A stretch of 9,309 nucleotides of DNA. Source: Sulfitobacter sp. GTDB lineage: Bacteria; Pseudomonadota; Alphaproteobacteria; Rhodobacterales; Rhodobacteraceae. Location: the NCBI GenBank assembly GCA_026421135.1, contig JAPKCR010000047.1, positions 1 through 9,309 on the forward strand. Reading direction: 5' to 3'. Every line of letters begins with the position of its first letter. Positions within the stretch are counted from its first letter, which is position 1. Positions 1 through 7,414 of the stretch are shown piece by piece. The notes beneath the pieces were generated by a model. That model was not told where the DNA came from and did not search any database. It saw only the letters and a list, made by a program, of their open reading frames with translations. The position numbers and the translations under genes were made by a program.

Positions 1-37
1 TCGTCTTGAAATATCGGAAGGGGCTGCGTCTTGTCAT
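1..37 (-). CDS. IS6-family transposase, N-terminal fragment (runs off the window)
   Basis: An ATG at 37-35 on the minus strand opens a reading frame that continues past base 1. Only 12 complete codons are visible: MTRRSPFRYFKT. The PFRYFKT stretch right after the start closely resembles the N-terminus I know from IS6/IS26-family DDE transposases of alphaproteobacteria, which continue into a conserved segment followed by a helix-turn-helix. The catalytic DDE residues would lie outside the window. The start lies 57 bp inside a plausible IS6-type terminal sequence (end at base 94), a normal distance for this family. A weak GCGGG precedes the start. The gene points away from tadC in the same transcriptional direction. 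With 12 residues the family call rests on pattern memory plus the nearby end sequence, so it is likely but not proven. Confidence 0.6.
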   Translation of the reverse strand, partial: MTRRSPFRYFKT

Positions 38-94
38 CCCGCGACGCTAATTGCTCGCCCTGCCCGCCTCAACAGGTTTTCTTCTAACAGAGCC
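1..94 (-). mobile_element. End of an IS6-family insertion sequence next to tadC
   Basis: Read on the minus strand, the sequence from base 94 inward begins GGCTCTGTTAGAAG. This resembles the short IS6-family terminal inverted repeat, which typically begins GGCWCTGTT or GGCTTTGTT. The likely transposase start follows 57 bp inside. A near-identical copy of the same 15 bases lies further out at 106-120, so the true outer boundary could be base 94 or base 120. The opposite end lies beyond the window, so the target duplication cannot be confirmed; candidate 8-bp duplications are 95-102 or 121-128. The element sits directly downstream of tadC with no visible terminator between. Confidence 0.55.
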
Positions 95-120
95 TCACGC
101 CAGTCTCTTCTGACAAAGCC
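80..120 (-). repeat. 15-bp direct repeat at the IS end (two copies, 26-bp period)
   Basis: On the minus strand, bases 120-106 read GGCTTTGTCAGAAGA and bases 94-80 read GGCTCTGTTAGAAGA. The two are identical at 13 of 15 positions, and both differences are transitions. Both copies look like IS6-family terminal sequences in the same orientation. They could be a duplicated IS end, the scar of a second insertion, or a doubled transposase-binding site. Confidence 0.6.
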
Positions 121-131
121 CTGGGCCGAAA

Positions 132-1115
132 TCAGAACATGTGCATGAAGCGGATCAACATTGGTGCCAGACAAATCAGCAAGAGCACTGGCATCATGCA
201 TAGGGCCATCACCGCCGACATTTGCACCGGCAGGCGGTTTGCTTTTTCCTGTGCGCGCAGTTCGCGGTCAAAACGCATATCCGTTGAATATCTGTTCAAC
301 GCGGTGGAAACGGTGGTGCCGAATTGATTGGATTGCAGGATCACATTGGCAAAGGCGGTCAGTTCTTCGACATCTACTCGGTGCGCCATGTCCAGCAAAG
401 CAGCCTGGCGTTCCTTACCGGCCTGAAGTTCCAGCTGGAAGATCATGAATTCCTGTGAAATCTCGGGCGCGGCGCGCGCAAGTTCATGCGACACCCGCAT
501 CATCGCAGCATCAAAACCCAAGCCCGCTTCCATGGCGATCTGCAACAGGTCAAGCGCATTGGGCAGGCTAAATTCAATCGCTTGGCGTCGCTTCTTGATC
601 CTGCCGCGCACCCAAAGGGCTGGAACGTAGAAACCTGCGACCATTAGTGCCGTCACGATCTGCATCACATGAACCCAGGAAATCTTTTGTACTACGTCCG
701 CGATGTGTGGCTGAACGAGGATTTCAGGAGGAAGCGCCATTGCAAACACAAACAGAAGTGGCAGGAAGATGCCCATGACCACGCGAAATGCATAGAAGGA
801 GCGCACGGCATGTTTACTCACGATCCCGGCCCGGCGTAATTGCCCGCTCAGCTTGGTGCGTTCTTTTTGGGATGACGGCACGAAGGCCTTCAGAAGACCG
901 TGGGGATCGCTGTTGTCACCCTGAACGAGGTCGAAATCCGCGCCATGAGCCTTTTTGATGGACCCCGCATGCATCCTTCGGGTGGCGGGTGAATCGCCCG
1001 CCGTCAATCCCGACAGACCCTGGACGATGACGAATGCACTTATCGCCACGCCTGCCAAGATCAGGTATTCGGGCTGTGCCATCAGATTTTCTAGAGTGGT
1101 TTGAAGAATATCCAT
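132..1115 (-). CDS. tadC: TadC, inner-membrane platform protein of the Flp pilus
   Basis: This 327-residue protein is a type II secretion F-domain (GspF-like) membrane protein, paired with TadB to form the platform on which the CpaF ATPase drives Flp pilin polymerisation. Visible hydrophobic segments lie at about residues 16-35, 107-128, 149-170 and 300-324. The cytoplasmic F domain spans about 180-300, with the typical pattern of LPNALDLLQIAMEAGLGFDAA near 184-204 and the QSNQFG motif near 261-266, both usual in TadC. Length is normal for the family. The ATG at 1115 is preceded by GAGGG about 7 bases upstream and lies 15 bases after the tadB stop, so the two are co-translated. TadC is usually followed by tadD, a TPR lipoprotein; here an IS-like end follows within 11-37 bases. 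Confidence 0.93.
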   Translation of the reverse strand: MDILQTTLENLMAQPEYLILAGVAISAFVIVQGLSGLTAGDSPATRRMHAGSIKKAHGADFDLVQGDNSDPHGLLKAFVPSSQKERTKLSGQLRRAGIVSKHAVRSFYAFRVVMGIFLPLLFVFAMALPPEILVQPHIADVVQKISWVHVMQIVTALMVAGFYVPALWVRGRIKKRRQAIEFSLPNALDLLQIAMEAGLGFDAAMMRVSHELARAAPEISQEFMIFQLELQAGKERQAALLDMAHRVDVEELTAFANVILQSNQFGTTVSTALNRYSTDMRFDRELRAQEKANRLPVQMSAVMALCMMPVLLLICLAPMLIRFMHMF

Positions 1116-1130
1116 TTTGCTGCCCTCAGA

Positions 1131-2099
1131 TTAGAATTTGAAATTGACCAGCCGGAACAGGATCAGCCCCTGCACGGCAATCAATCCAACGATGATCATG
1201 GCAAATGTCGGGAACAACGGATCGCTTCGTACATCGCCGTAGAACGACGGCGATGACACTTCGATCGTGAGGTAAATAAAGACCGGCAAGGCAGTCAAGA
1301 TTAGGCCGCTTAGGCGCCCTTCTGCGGAAATCGCCTTGATCTTTTTTCGCATTATTTGCCGATCCCGGATCACCTGCGACAGCACATTCAGGATCCGGCT
1401 TAGGTTGCCGCCGGTGCCATGCTGAATGCCAATGCTGACGGCAAGATAGTTGGCATCCTCCGTCGACACGCGCTTGGCAAAATCGTGAAAAGCCGTGGCA
1501 ACGTCATCGCCATAGTTGATCTGGTCTTGAATGATCCCGAATTCAGTCCCGATCGGGTCTGGCATGTCGCTTGCCACATTGCCAATCGTAACGGCGACCG
1601 GGTGTCCCACCTTCAGACCGCGTGACATCAAATCACGTGTATCCGGCAGTTGTTTGGTAAGTTTCTGGAGCCGTGCGCTTTTCATGCCGACAAGGACAAA
1701 AAACGGCAAGATCACCGCGACGACAATGCCAATTGGTACCGCGAGGTTTGGCCCAAGGAACAAGTTTGCAGAGAAAAAGGCGGCGACACCCAAACCGATG
1801 GCACCGAGCAATATCCACGCAGGCCGGATTGTCACGCCCGCCTGAATAAGCAGTCGGCGAAACCGCGTGATAGGGCCTCCTTTCGTTTCGCCGCTAAACA
1901 TCGCCGGATCCCGAAGCAGTTGCAGAACTTGATCCGTCGAAGCACCGCGCTGGATCATCTTCATGCGCCGATTGCGTGCCTCGCCTTGTGTTTCTCGACG
2001 AAACAGCAGTTGCACCACCCCTTCATAGGCCAGCAAGACACCGACAAAGACGAAAATGTAGACAAAGATGTTGAGGTCGAAAGTTTGCAGGTCCATCAT
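1131..2099 (-). CDS. tadB: TadB, inner-membrane platform protein of the Flp pilus
   Basis: This 322-residue GspF-type membrane protein is the partner of TadC in the Flp pilus inner-membrane platform. One hydrophobic segment near residues 11-33 is followed by a basic linker, a pair at about 96-116 and 119-138, a cytoplasmic F domain at about 145-262, and a C-terminal pair at about 264-282 and 297-318. The F domain contains LPDTRDLMSRGLKVGHP (151-167) and the GIQHGTGGNLS motif (224-234) typical of TadB. Two successive ATG codons (2099 and 2096) are possible starts. The first ATG overlaps the cpaF stop as ATGA, and a full AAAGGAGGT ribosome site lies about 6 bases before it. Translation is therefore probably both coupled to cpaF and independently strong. 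Confidence 0.94.
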   Translation of the reverse strand: MMDLQTFDLNIFVYIFVFVGVLLAYEGVVQLLFRRETQGEARNRRMKMIQRGASTDQVLQLLRDPAMFSGETKGGPITRFRRLLIQAGVTIRPAWILLGAIGLGVAAFFSANLFLGPNLAVPIGIVVAVILPFFVLVGMKSARLQKLTKQLPDTRDLMSRGLKVGHPVAVTIGNVASDMPDPIGTEFGIIQDQINYGDDVATAFHDFAKRVSTEDANYLAVSIGIQHGTGGNLSRILNVLSQVIRDRQIMRKKIKAISAEGRLSGLILTALPVFIYLTIEVSSPSFYGDVRSDPLFPTFAMIIVGLIAVQGLILFRLVNFKF

Positions 2100-3493
2100 G
2101 GTCGGACCTCCTTTCGCATGAACATCTTGGTATCAATATCCACACCTGACGCGATCAGTTGATCGAAGCATTTCGGCCGGATGCCAGTTGGCACGAACTC
2201 TCCGATGATTTTTCCGTCAGCCGACTTTCCCCGGCGCTTGTAGACGAAAATATCCTGCATCGTGATGGTGTCATCTTCTATGCCGGTGATTTCTGATATG
2301 CTGATGACCCGCCGACTGCCATCGCTAAGCCGGCCAAGCTGCAGCACGATGTGAATGGCTGATGCGATCTGGGACCGGATCGTCTTCATGGGCAGGCCCG
2401 CGCCCAGCATTGTCACCATCTGTTCCACGCGGCCCAATGCGTCGCGCGCAGAGTTGGCGTGTATCGTCGTCATGGACCCGTCGTGCCCGGTGTTCATGGC
2501 CTGAAGCATGTCGAAGCATTCGGTACCGCGCACCTCTCCCACGATAATGCGGTCGGGTCGCATCCGCAGGGCGTTTCGCACCAGATCACGCTGCGCGATG
2601 ACGCCCTGCCCTTCAGAATTTGGCGGACGCGTCTCAAGGCGAACGACGTGATCCTGCTGAAGCTGCAGTTCCGCCGCGTCCTCAATGGTCACGATGCGTT
2701 GATTGACGTCGATGAAAGACGACACCGCGTTTAGCATGGTAGTTTTACCTGATCCCGTTCCGCCCGAAATGAGGATGTTCAGTCGCGCCTCGACAAATGC
2801 CCGAAGGAGTTGGACAGCCTGCTCATCTAGAGCGCCGCGTTCCACCAGTTTGTCCGCCGTCAGCGGATTGCGCGAAAATTTGCGGATCGACAGGGCCGGA
2901 CCGTCGATGGAACACGGGCGGATGATTGCGTTCACTCGGCTGCCGTCTTCCAGACGGGCATCGACCCATGGCTGAGACTCGTCAATGCGCCGTCCCACAT
3001 TGGTAACGATCTTGTCGATGATGCGCAGCAGGTGACGTTCGTCGCGAAAACGCGTCTTCGTCCGTTCTAGCAATCCGTATCGCTCGACATACACCTGATC
3101 GTACGAGTTGACGAGAATGTCGTTAATGGTCGGGTCTGCCAAAAGGGGTTCAAGCGGCCCCAAGCCCATGACCTCGTGGATCAACTCCTCAACAAGGTCG
3201 GAAAATGAATCCGACGGCATGTAAATGCCTTCCGCCTTCAGCAGGGTGGTTGCAAGTGCGGCGATCTGGCGTTTGAGTTCCGACCGTTCGACCTTGTCGA
3301 TGACAGACAGGTTCAGCCGGTCCAGAAGCTCGCTGTGAAGGCGGCTCTTGAGTTCGAGATGGGCCTGCAGATCAACATCCACTGCTTCCTGAGGGGCTGC
3401 GACGACGGCTGGCTGCGACCCCTTCTTTGGTCTCTCCAGCGTTATAGCACTCGGCTGCGCGGCAGCTCTACGTGATTTGTATTCATTGAACAC
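2096..3493 (-). CDS. cpaF: CpaF/TadA, secretion ATPase that powers Flp pilus assembly
   Basis: This 465-residue hexameric type II/IV secretion ATPase of the TadA/CpaF group hydrolyses ATP at the cytoplasmic face to drive pilin extrusion through the TadB-TadC platform. The N-terminal region (1-90) is variable and partly charged. It is followed by the CpaF N-domain with [19 protein letters not shown] (111-129) and a RecA-like core. The core has Walker [10 protein letters not shown] at 244-252, an Asp box [10 protein letters not shown] at 269-278, Walker B RIIVGE at 315-320 with the catalytic Glu, and a His box TTIHANS at 342-348. All catalytic motifs are intact. The start is GTG at 3493, with no in-frame ATG close by; a strong AAGGGGGG ribosome site 7 bases upstream supports it. 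The gene lies 13 bases after cpaE and overlaps tadB by 4 bases. Confidence 0.97.
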   Translation of the reverse strand: MFNEYKSRRAAAQPSAITLERPKKGSQPAVVAAPQEAVDVDLQAHLELKSRLHSELLDRLNLSVIDKVERSELKRQIAALATTLLKAEGIYMPSDSFSDLVEELIHEVMGLGPLEPLLADPTINDILVNSYDQVYVERYGLLERTKTRFRDERHLLRIIDKIVTNVGRRIDESQPWVDARLEDGSRVNAIIRPCSIDGPALSIRKFSRNPLTADKLVERGALDEQAVQLLRAFVEARLNILISGGTGSGKTTMLNAVSSFIDVNQRIVTIEDAAELQLQQDHVVRLETRPPNSEGQGVIAQRDLVRNALRMRPDRIIVGEVRGTECFDMLQAMNTGHDGSMTTIHANSARDALGRVEQMVTMLGAGLPMKTIRSQIASAIHIVLQLGRLSDGSRRVISISEITGIEDDTITMQDIFVYKRRGKSADGKIIGEFVPTGIRPKCFDQLIASGVDIDTKMFMRKEVRP

Positions 3494-3500
3494 TGCGTTA

Positions 3501-3508
3501 CCCCCCTT
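3501..3508 (-). promoter_or_regulatory. Ribosome binding site fixing the GTG start of cpaF
   Basis: The minus strand reads AAGGGGGG and is followed by 7 bases and then GTG at 3493. The AA of this site belongs to the TAA stop of cpaE, so termination of cpaE and initiation of cpaF are closely linked. The nearby ATG (7 bases after the first base of the GTG) is out of frame, which supports the GTG as the real start. Confidence 0.75.
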
Positions 3509-4733
3509 AGTTGTTTTTGCGTTGTACGTGTTGTTCTGCCGCAGTCATTGCGGAGGCCAGTAATTTAAGGGCCTTGCCCAAATCCGATCTTGGTTTCATT
3601 TCTATGATCGGTCGTCCGAGATCGACGGCTTTGCGCGCCACCTTCGGTTGATCTGGAAGCCAGTGAATGAACTTGGCTTCGAGAACCTTTTCAGCTTCTC
3701 GGATATGCTCTGATTTGATAAAGGGCTTGCGTTCCCGGTTGATCACCACCGTTACGGAAAGCGCAACGCTTTCCTCGCGGTATAGCTCCATCAGACGGCG
3801 CGTTTGGCGCACAGAAGGAACGCTGGTATCGCTCACAATGACAAGTTGCGCAGCGCACTTGAGAACGGGCTCGACCCAATCGACAGCGGCACGAGGAAGA
3901 TCGACAATGATGTAATCATAGCGCTTCTTGAGAATATCGAGCATGTTTTCGACCAGATCCGGCCGAACCGACTGCAGGGGGATGACCTGTGCTGGTGCGC
4001 ATAGCACGTCAAAACCAAGAGGGTGGCGCTGCAGGGTCGAAGCAACCATACGGTCATCCACCGCCTTAACGGAGTCGATGATTTGCAGGAAACCACCATT
4101 ATCCTCTAAGTCGAGCAAAACATTTGAGTTGCCGAACTGAAGATCGAAGTCCAGAAGAACGACAGAACGTTTGCTGGCCTTCTGGAAGATTGACTTGCCC
4201 CCGTCTGCAAGGGAACTGGCAAGATTCACGGCAACTGTGGTGGAGCCTGCCCCACCCCGAGATTGCGTGACAGGGATCACCTGTCCAAGGGCCAAAGGGC
4301 CGTCGTGAACTGATGGCTCTGGCCCGCGCCTTGCCCTGATTTGTTCGCCGATGACCGACCTGATCCCTTCGCTGTCGGTCGACATTGGCAAAACCTCGTC
4401 GATCCCGATCTTTCGGAGCTCGCGCACTTTGACGATGGACACGTCGTTATGCGTCAATGCGAGAAAAACAGTATCGCCGGTGCGTTTCGACAGCAGATCT
4501 CGGATTGCCTCAACTTCACCGTCGTCATCGGGGTCGGCTTCGAAAATCACCACGTCAAAATCGAAAACCAGCCTCCCGGCCCGCCCGTTCATCGACTTGA
4601 AGGAATCGTTCTCTGTAGTGACTGTGCTATTTTCGTCCGTCGCAAAGGCATTGCTGACCTCTTGCCCAAACGCGTCCCGATTAGAAACGATCATGATTGA
4701 TCGCGATTGATGGCTGATATCCCGGTTGTCCAT
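3507..4733 (-). CDS. cpaE: CpaE/TadZ, MinD/ParA-like pilus localisation ATPase
   Basis: This 408-residue protein places the Tad machine at its site, often a cell pole. Residues 1-135 look like a degenerate response-regulator receiver fold: DVVIFEAD near 60-67, a VFLALTH strand near 89-95 and the DEVLPM turn near 112-117. From about 150 a SIMIBI/ParA-type ATPase follows. Its deviant Walker A is SRGGAGSTT (158-166), switch I is LLDFDLQFG (193-201) and Walker B is YIIVDLP (274-280). In the P-loop both ParA-type lysines are absent, with Arg at the signature position and Ser at the usual Lys position; this substitution is common in CpaE/TadZ and suggests atypical nucleotide handling rather than a broken gene. 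The ATG at 4733 overlaps the preceding TAA by one base (TAATG), with AGGAGAG about 9 bases upstream. Confidence 0.94.
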   Translation of the reverse strand: MDNRDISHQSRSIMIVSNRDAFGQEVSNAFATDENSTVTTENDSFKSMNGRAGRLVFDFDVVIFEADPDDDGEVEAIRDLLSKRTGDTVFLALTHNDVSIVKVRELRKIGIDEVLPMSTDSEGIRSVIGEQIRARRGPEPSVHDGPLALGQVIPVTQSRGGAGSTTVAVNLASSLADGGKSIFQKASKRSVVLLDFDLQFGNSNVLLDLEDNGGFLQIIDSVKAVDDRMVASTLQRHPLGFDVLCAPAQVIPLQSVRPDLVENMLDILKKRYDYIIVDLPRAAVDWVEPVLKCAAQLVIVSDTSVPSVRQTRRLMELYREESVALSVTVVINRERKPFIKSEHIREAEKVLEAKFIHWLPDQPKVARKAVDLGRPIIEMKPRSDLGKALKLLASAMTAAEQHVQRKNN

Positions 4734-5377
4734 TATCCTGACTCTCCTGCTGCAAGGTCTTCTCCCGGAAGCGAGACGCTAAAGCTGGAATAGCTGGCCG
4801 ACGACGGAAGCGCGCTGTTGGTTGCTCCCGCCGCGTTGGCCAGCGCTGCCAAGGGAGATGTGAACTGGAAATCGTTCAGATTGAGTTCGAAGGTGACCAT
4901 TGGTGTATATGGACCACCAAGGAAGCCGAGGTTCGGGTCAAAACTGTAGGAGAACTCCATCATGTCGATTGTTGCGCCGTTGGGCAAAAGCGGATTGATG
5001 CGGCCCCAAATTTCCAAAGCGGTGGGGTTGGTCACGCCACCCAGACACGAAACAGTGGCAACACTGGCGCAGACACCCGCCGCCGATCCGCACGACGTCC
5101 CAAACCTGGGCGCTGTGTTGATACCGCGCTGGTGGGTCGTTGGAACACCGGCACAGGCCGGTGCCCGGACGATGGCAATACGTGCCGCAACCTGGGCAGC
5201 ACTTTGGGCCGTTACACCGCTATAGGATAACCGACCAAAATCTAACAGCGCCGAGAACAAGAACATGAACATCGATATGACAAGCGCAAACTCGACCAAC
5301 ACACCGCCCGACTGGTCGCGCAGAAATTTCTGGCACGCCTGCCTCTGCTGGCTCGGGATATGAGGAACACCCATCAT
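4733..5377 (-). CDS. TadE-like (TadE/TadF) pseudopilin, second copy
   Basis: This 214-residue TadE-family minor pseudopilin has a short basic N-terminus and then SG/GVLVEF at residues 23-30, matching the Flp-type prepilin peptidase site: cleavage after Gly24, Glu at +5 and an aromatic at +6. A hydrophobic helix follows to about residue 47, then DFGRLSYSG, characteristic of TadE. The extracytoplasmic part carries four Cys (75, 96, 103 and 111), probably disulfide-bonded. The start is chosen at ATG 5377, the first of two tandem ATGs. It overlaps the upstream stop as ATGA, which implies translational coupling because no ribosome site is visible. The open frame reaches upstream to 5536, but those 53 residues overlap the previous gene and look like out-of-frame translation. 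By position this could be called TadF. Confidence 0.85.
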   Translation of the reverse strand: MMGVPHIPSQQRQACQKFLRDQSGGVLVEFALVISMFMFLFSALLDFGRLSYSGVTAQSAAQVAARIAIVRAPACAGVPTTHQRGINTAPRFGTSCGSAAGVCASVATVSCLGGVTNPTALEIWGRINPLLPNGATIDMMEFSYSFDPNLGFLGGPYTPMVTFELNLNDFQFTSPLAALANAAGATNSALPSSASYSSFSVSLPGEDLAAGESG

Positions 5378-5871
5378 TGGCCGAATATCCGTGATCTGTC
5401 CGTGACATCCGTGTTCACCGTTGAAATGCCATCGCCAAACAGGTGCAAGATACCGCTCAGCGGAAACTGGATCGTGACATTCGCGCTGACCTGCGCCACC
5501 GCAGCGGGGCTGACGCGATATGTGCCGGAAACGCAAGAATAGCTCGGTGTGACAGAGTTCACAGTAATACTTGCCGGAAACAGGTTATTCCCGCCGATAT
5601 CCTTTTCCACGATATCCTTCAGCGTCGAACTCATTCCCGCAACACTGCCGCCGCTTGTGCAAATGTTGGCGGGTGTCACGCGGGCCATGTACCGCCCCGC
5701 GTCCCGGACCCCGGCAATCACGGTCTGGTAGGACCACATCATGCGCGAGGCCTCGATCGAAAGTGCCAGTAACAGAAGCATGACCGGCATAACGAGAGAA
5801 AACTCAACAAGGATCGCGCCGTCCTCTTGGGCGGCGAAGCGTCTGGTGAATTCAGGCCGCGGAAATTTCAT
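5374..5871 (-). CDS. tadE: TadE-like pseudopilin
   Basis: This 165-residue TadE-family minor pseudopilin is probably processed by the tad prepilin peptidase and involved in pilus assembly or tip formation. The motif EDG/AILVEF lies at residues 16-24, with Gly18 at -1, Glu23 at +5 and Phe24 at +6, matching the Flp processing site. A hydrophobic helix runs to about residue 40, followed by EASRMMWSYQ and VRDAGRYMAR, typical of TadE proteins. Two Cys (71 and 113) may form a disulfide in the exported domain. The frame can be extended to a GTG at 5889 that overlaps the tadG stop. I prefer ATG 5871 because GAGGGAG lies about 9 bases before it and the GTG has no ribosome site. It overlaps the next gene by 4 bases. 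Confidence 0.87.
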   Translation of the reverse strand: MKFPRPEFTRRFAAQEDGAILVEFSLVMPVMLLLLALSIEASRMMWSYQTVIAGVRDAGRYMARVTPANICTSGGSVAGMSSTLKDIVEKDIGGNNLFPASITVNSVTPSYSCVSGTYRVSPAAVAQVSANVTIQFPLSGILHLFGDGISTVNTDVTDRSRIFGQ

Positions 5872-5885
5872 GTCCCTGTTCTCCC

Positions 5886-7406
5886 TCACCGATACAATTG
5901 GACGACATCGCGAAAGATGCCGCCAAGGCCTGCAGCACCACCGCCAGCAACATCAGGAAACCCGACAACTTCGCCGTAGATATCGAAACTTGGCGGGGAA
6001 CTGGCATCAGACCCGACCGGCTCGGTCAGGAAGACCGAAACGAAGGTCGTTACCGGCACGTTGCTGGTCGATCCACTGATAGAGGTTGTCGCACAATCTA
6101 CGCCAGCGGCCGTGACCACGCGCCGTGCAGGGTCGCTGGACATCTTGTTGGAACACATCGGCCGCCCGGTTTCCGGCAGCGACGGATCAAGAATGGCAGG
6201 CGCGTTGGGATTGCTATTTCCATACGCGATCTCTCTCAGATACATGCCGAACCGGGTACCCGCATATTGCATATTGGAACCCGCCAAAACCGGAAGATGC
6301 GCATCCGAGCCCAAGTTATCCGCCGTGCCGTCAGCCAGATCATGGTTTTTGTCCAAATATGCGGCCCGGTCCCACACACCGTCGCCAAACCTGTTGCTTC
6401 CGCTGCAGCTTGTAGTGCCAAAGCAGGTGTCGCGGCCAAGCGCCATCGTCGTGTTGGTAAGGTCCTCGTTGCCCTGGATACAGGCACTGCCGCCCTTCGG
6501 CTTGATCCCTTTGATAACATTGGGAGCCGGTGCAAAATCTATGTTGTTCTTCTCGCCGTTGAGCACGGCACGAAAGATGTCGAAACGCACATTGAAGGCA
6601 GCGTTAGTGATGCCGACCTTCTGGCCCGGTTCTGTTGTGATGCCATTGGTCAAAACGCACTGCGTGATCTGGCTTTGCGCCGCGATCAGACAGGCCAGTT
6701 TATTGCCACCCTCATCCGCACAGACACCGGACGTATCCTGGAACGAGGAGAGGTCAATAAACCCGAAATTGCCAGGACCCCAAGCAGCATTGTTGCCGCC
6801 GCTGCGCAGCAAAATTTGCTTTCCAACGCCCAGCGTGCTTTCCCAGTTCGTCGGCAAGCAGAACATCAATGGTGTAATGTCACAGGCTGCCTGAGTAAAT
6901 CCTGCCACCGACTGGGCATTTACATCCGTCGTCCCAAAGCCGTTTCCGCCGAGCATCCGGTCGAGGCCTGAGGCCAGGCCCATGCTGAGCGCCTTTGGCG
7001 TCAAGACGACCTGAACGAATCTCGCTCTGTTGGGATCGGTTGTCGTATCCCCGCCAAGCGGATCAAGGTCCGAGTCCGGCAATGCAGAATGAAAGATCAA
7101 GGTATAGTCAGTCGAGCCTGACAGAGAGTTTGAGCCGTTGGCAAAGGTCTGGCTGTCGCTGATCAAATTGTCGGCGGCATTCTGGGCCCGGGTGATCGCA
7201 TCGTTACTGCCGTCAAGCTCTCCGGCAGCGGCCAGCGCCACATTGTCGGCAAAAGACTGAAGCTCGAATTGGGTCGCGCCAAGACGACCGACATCAAGCG
7301 TAACGGCAAGAAAGCCAAGAAGCGCGACAAAGGACGTGCCCCACAGGATGGCAATTGTTCCAGCCTCTTCCTTGAGAAACCGCGATGTTATGGCTTGAAA
7401 GCACAT
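5886..7406 (-). CDS. tadG: TadG-like, membrane-anchored exported Tad protein
   Basis: This 506-residue protein has a single N-terminal membrane helix (about 17-39) and a long exported domain. The helix region, EEAGTIAILWG, then DVGRLGATQFELQSFADNVALAAAGELDG-type sequence to about residue 66, fits the Tad/TadG-like family, with its DxGR, Q and D-ALAAA pattern. In contrast to the two TadE-like neighbours, the position corresponding to +5 Glu after Gly16 is Leu, so processing by the prepilin peptidase is doubtful. The ectodomain has ten Cys and is rich in Gly, Asn, Ser and Asp, as expected for a disulfide-stabilised surface protein. I see no clear von Willebrand A metal site. The ATG at 7406 lies 8 bases after the cpaB stop without an evident ribosome site, so expression may depend on coupling. 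It is thought to be an anchor, tip or adhesion factor of the pilus. Confidence 0.82.
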   Translation of the reverse strand: MCFQAITSRFLKEEAGTIAILWGTSFVALLGFLAVTLDVGRLGATQFELQSFADNVALAAAGELDGSNDAITRAQNAADNLISDSQTFANGSNSLSGSTDYTLIFHSALPDSDLDPLGGDTTTDPNRARFVQVVLTPKALSMGLASGLDRMLGGNGFGTTDVNAQSVAGFTQAACDITPLMFCLPTNWESTLGVGKQILLRSGGNNAAWGPGNFGFIDLSSFQDTSGVCADEGGNKLACLIAAQSQITQCVLTNGITTEPGQKVGITNAAFNVRFDIFRAVLNGEKNNIDFAPAPNVIKGIKPKGGSACIQGNEDLTNTTMALGRDTCFGTTSCSGSNRFGDGVWDRAAYLDKNHDLADGTADNLGSDAHLPVLAGSNMQYAGTRFGMYLREIAYGNSNPNAPAILDPSLPETGRPMCSNKMSSDPARRVVTAAGVDCATTSISGSTSNVPVTTFVSVFLTEPVGSDASSPPSFDIYGEVVGFPDVAGGGAAGLGGIFRDVVQLYR

Positions 7407-7414
7407 GTCAGAAC

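Noticed and set aside
5378..5536. N-terminal extension of the second TadE-like gene up to 5536
   Set aside because: It overlaps the upstream tadE coding region in another frame, and its residues look like out-of-frame translation. The ATGA overlap at 5377 is a better start.
5898..6971. Long plus-strand frames opposite tadG (up to 357 codons)
   Set aside because: They lie antisense to a clear TadG-like gene, are Arg/His-rich, and show no family features. They are shadows of the coding strand's codon bias.
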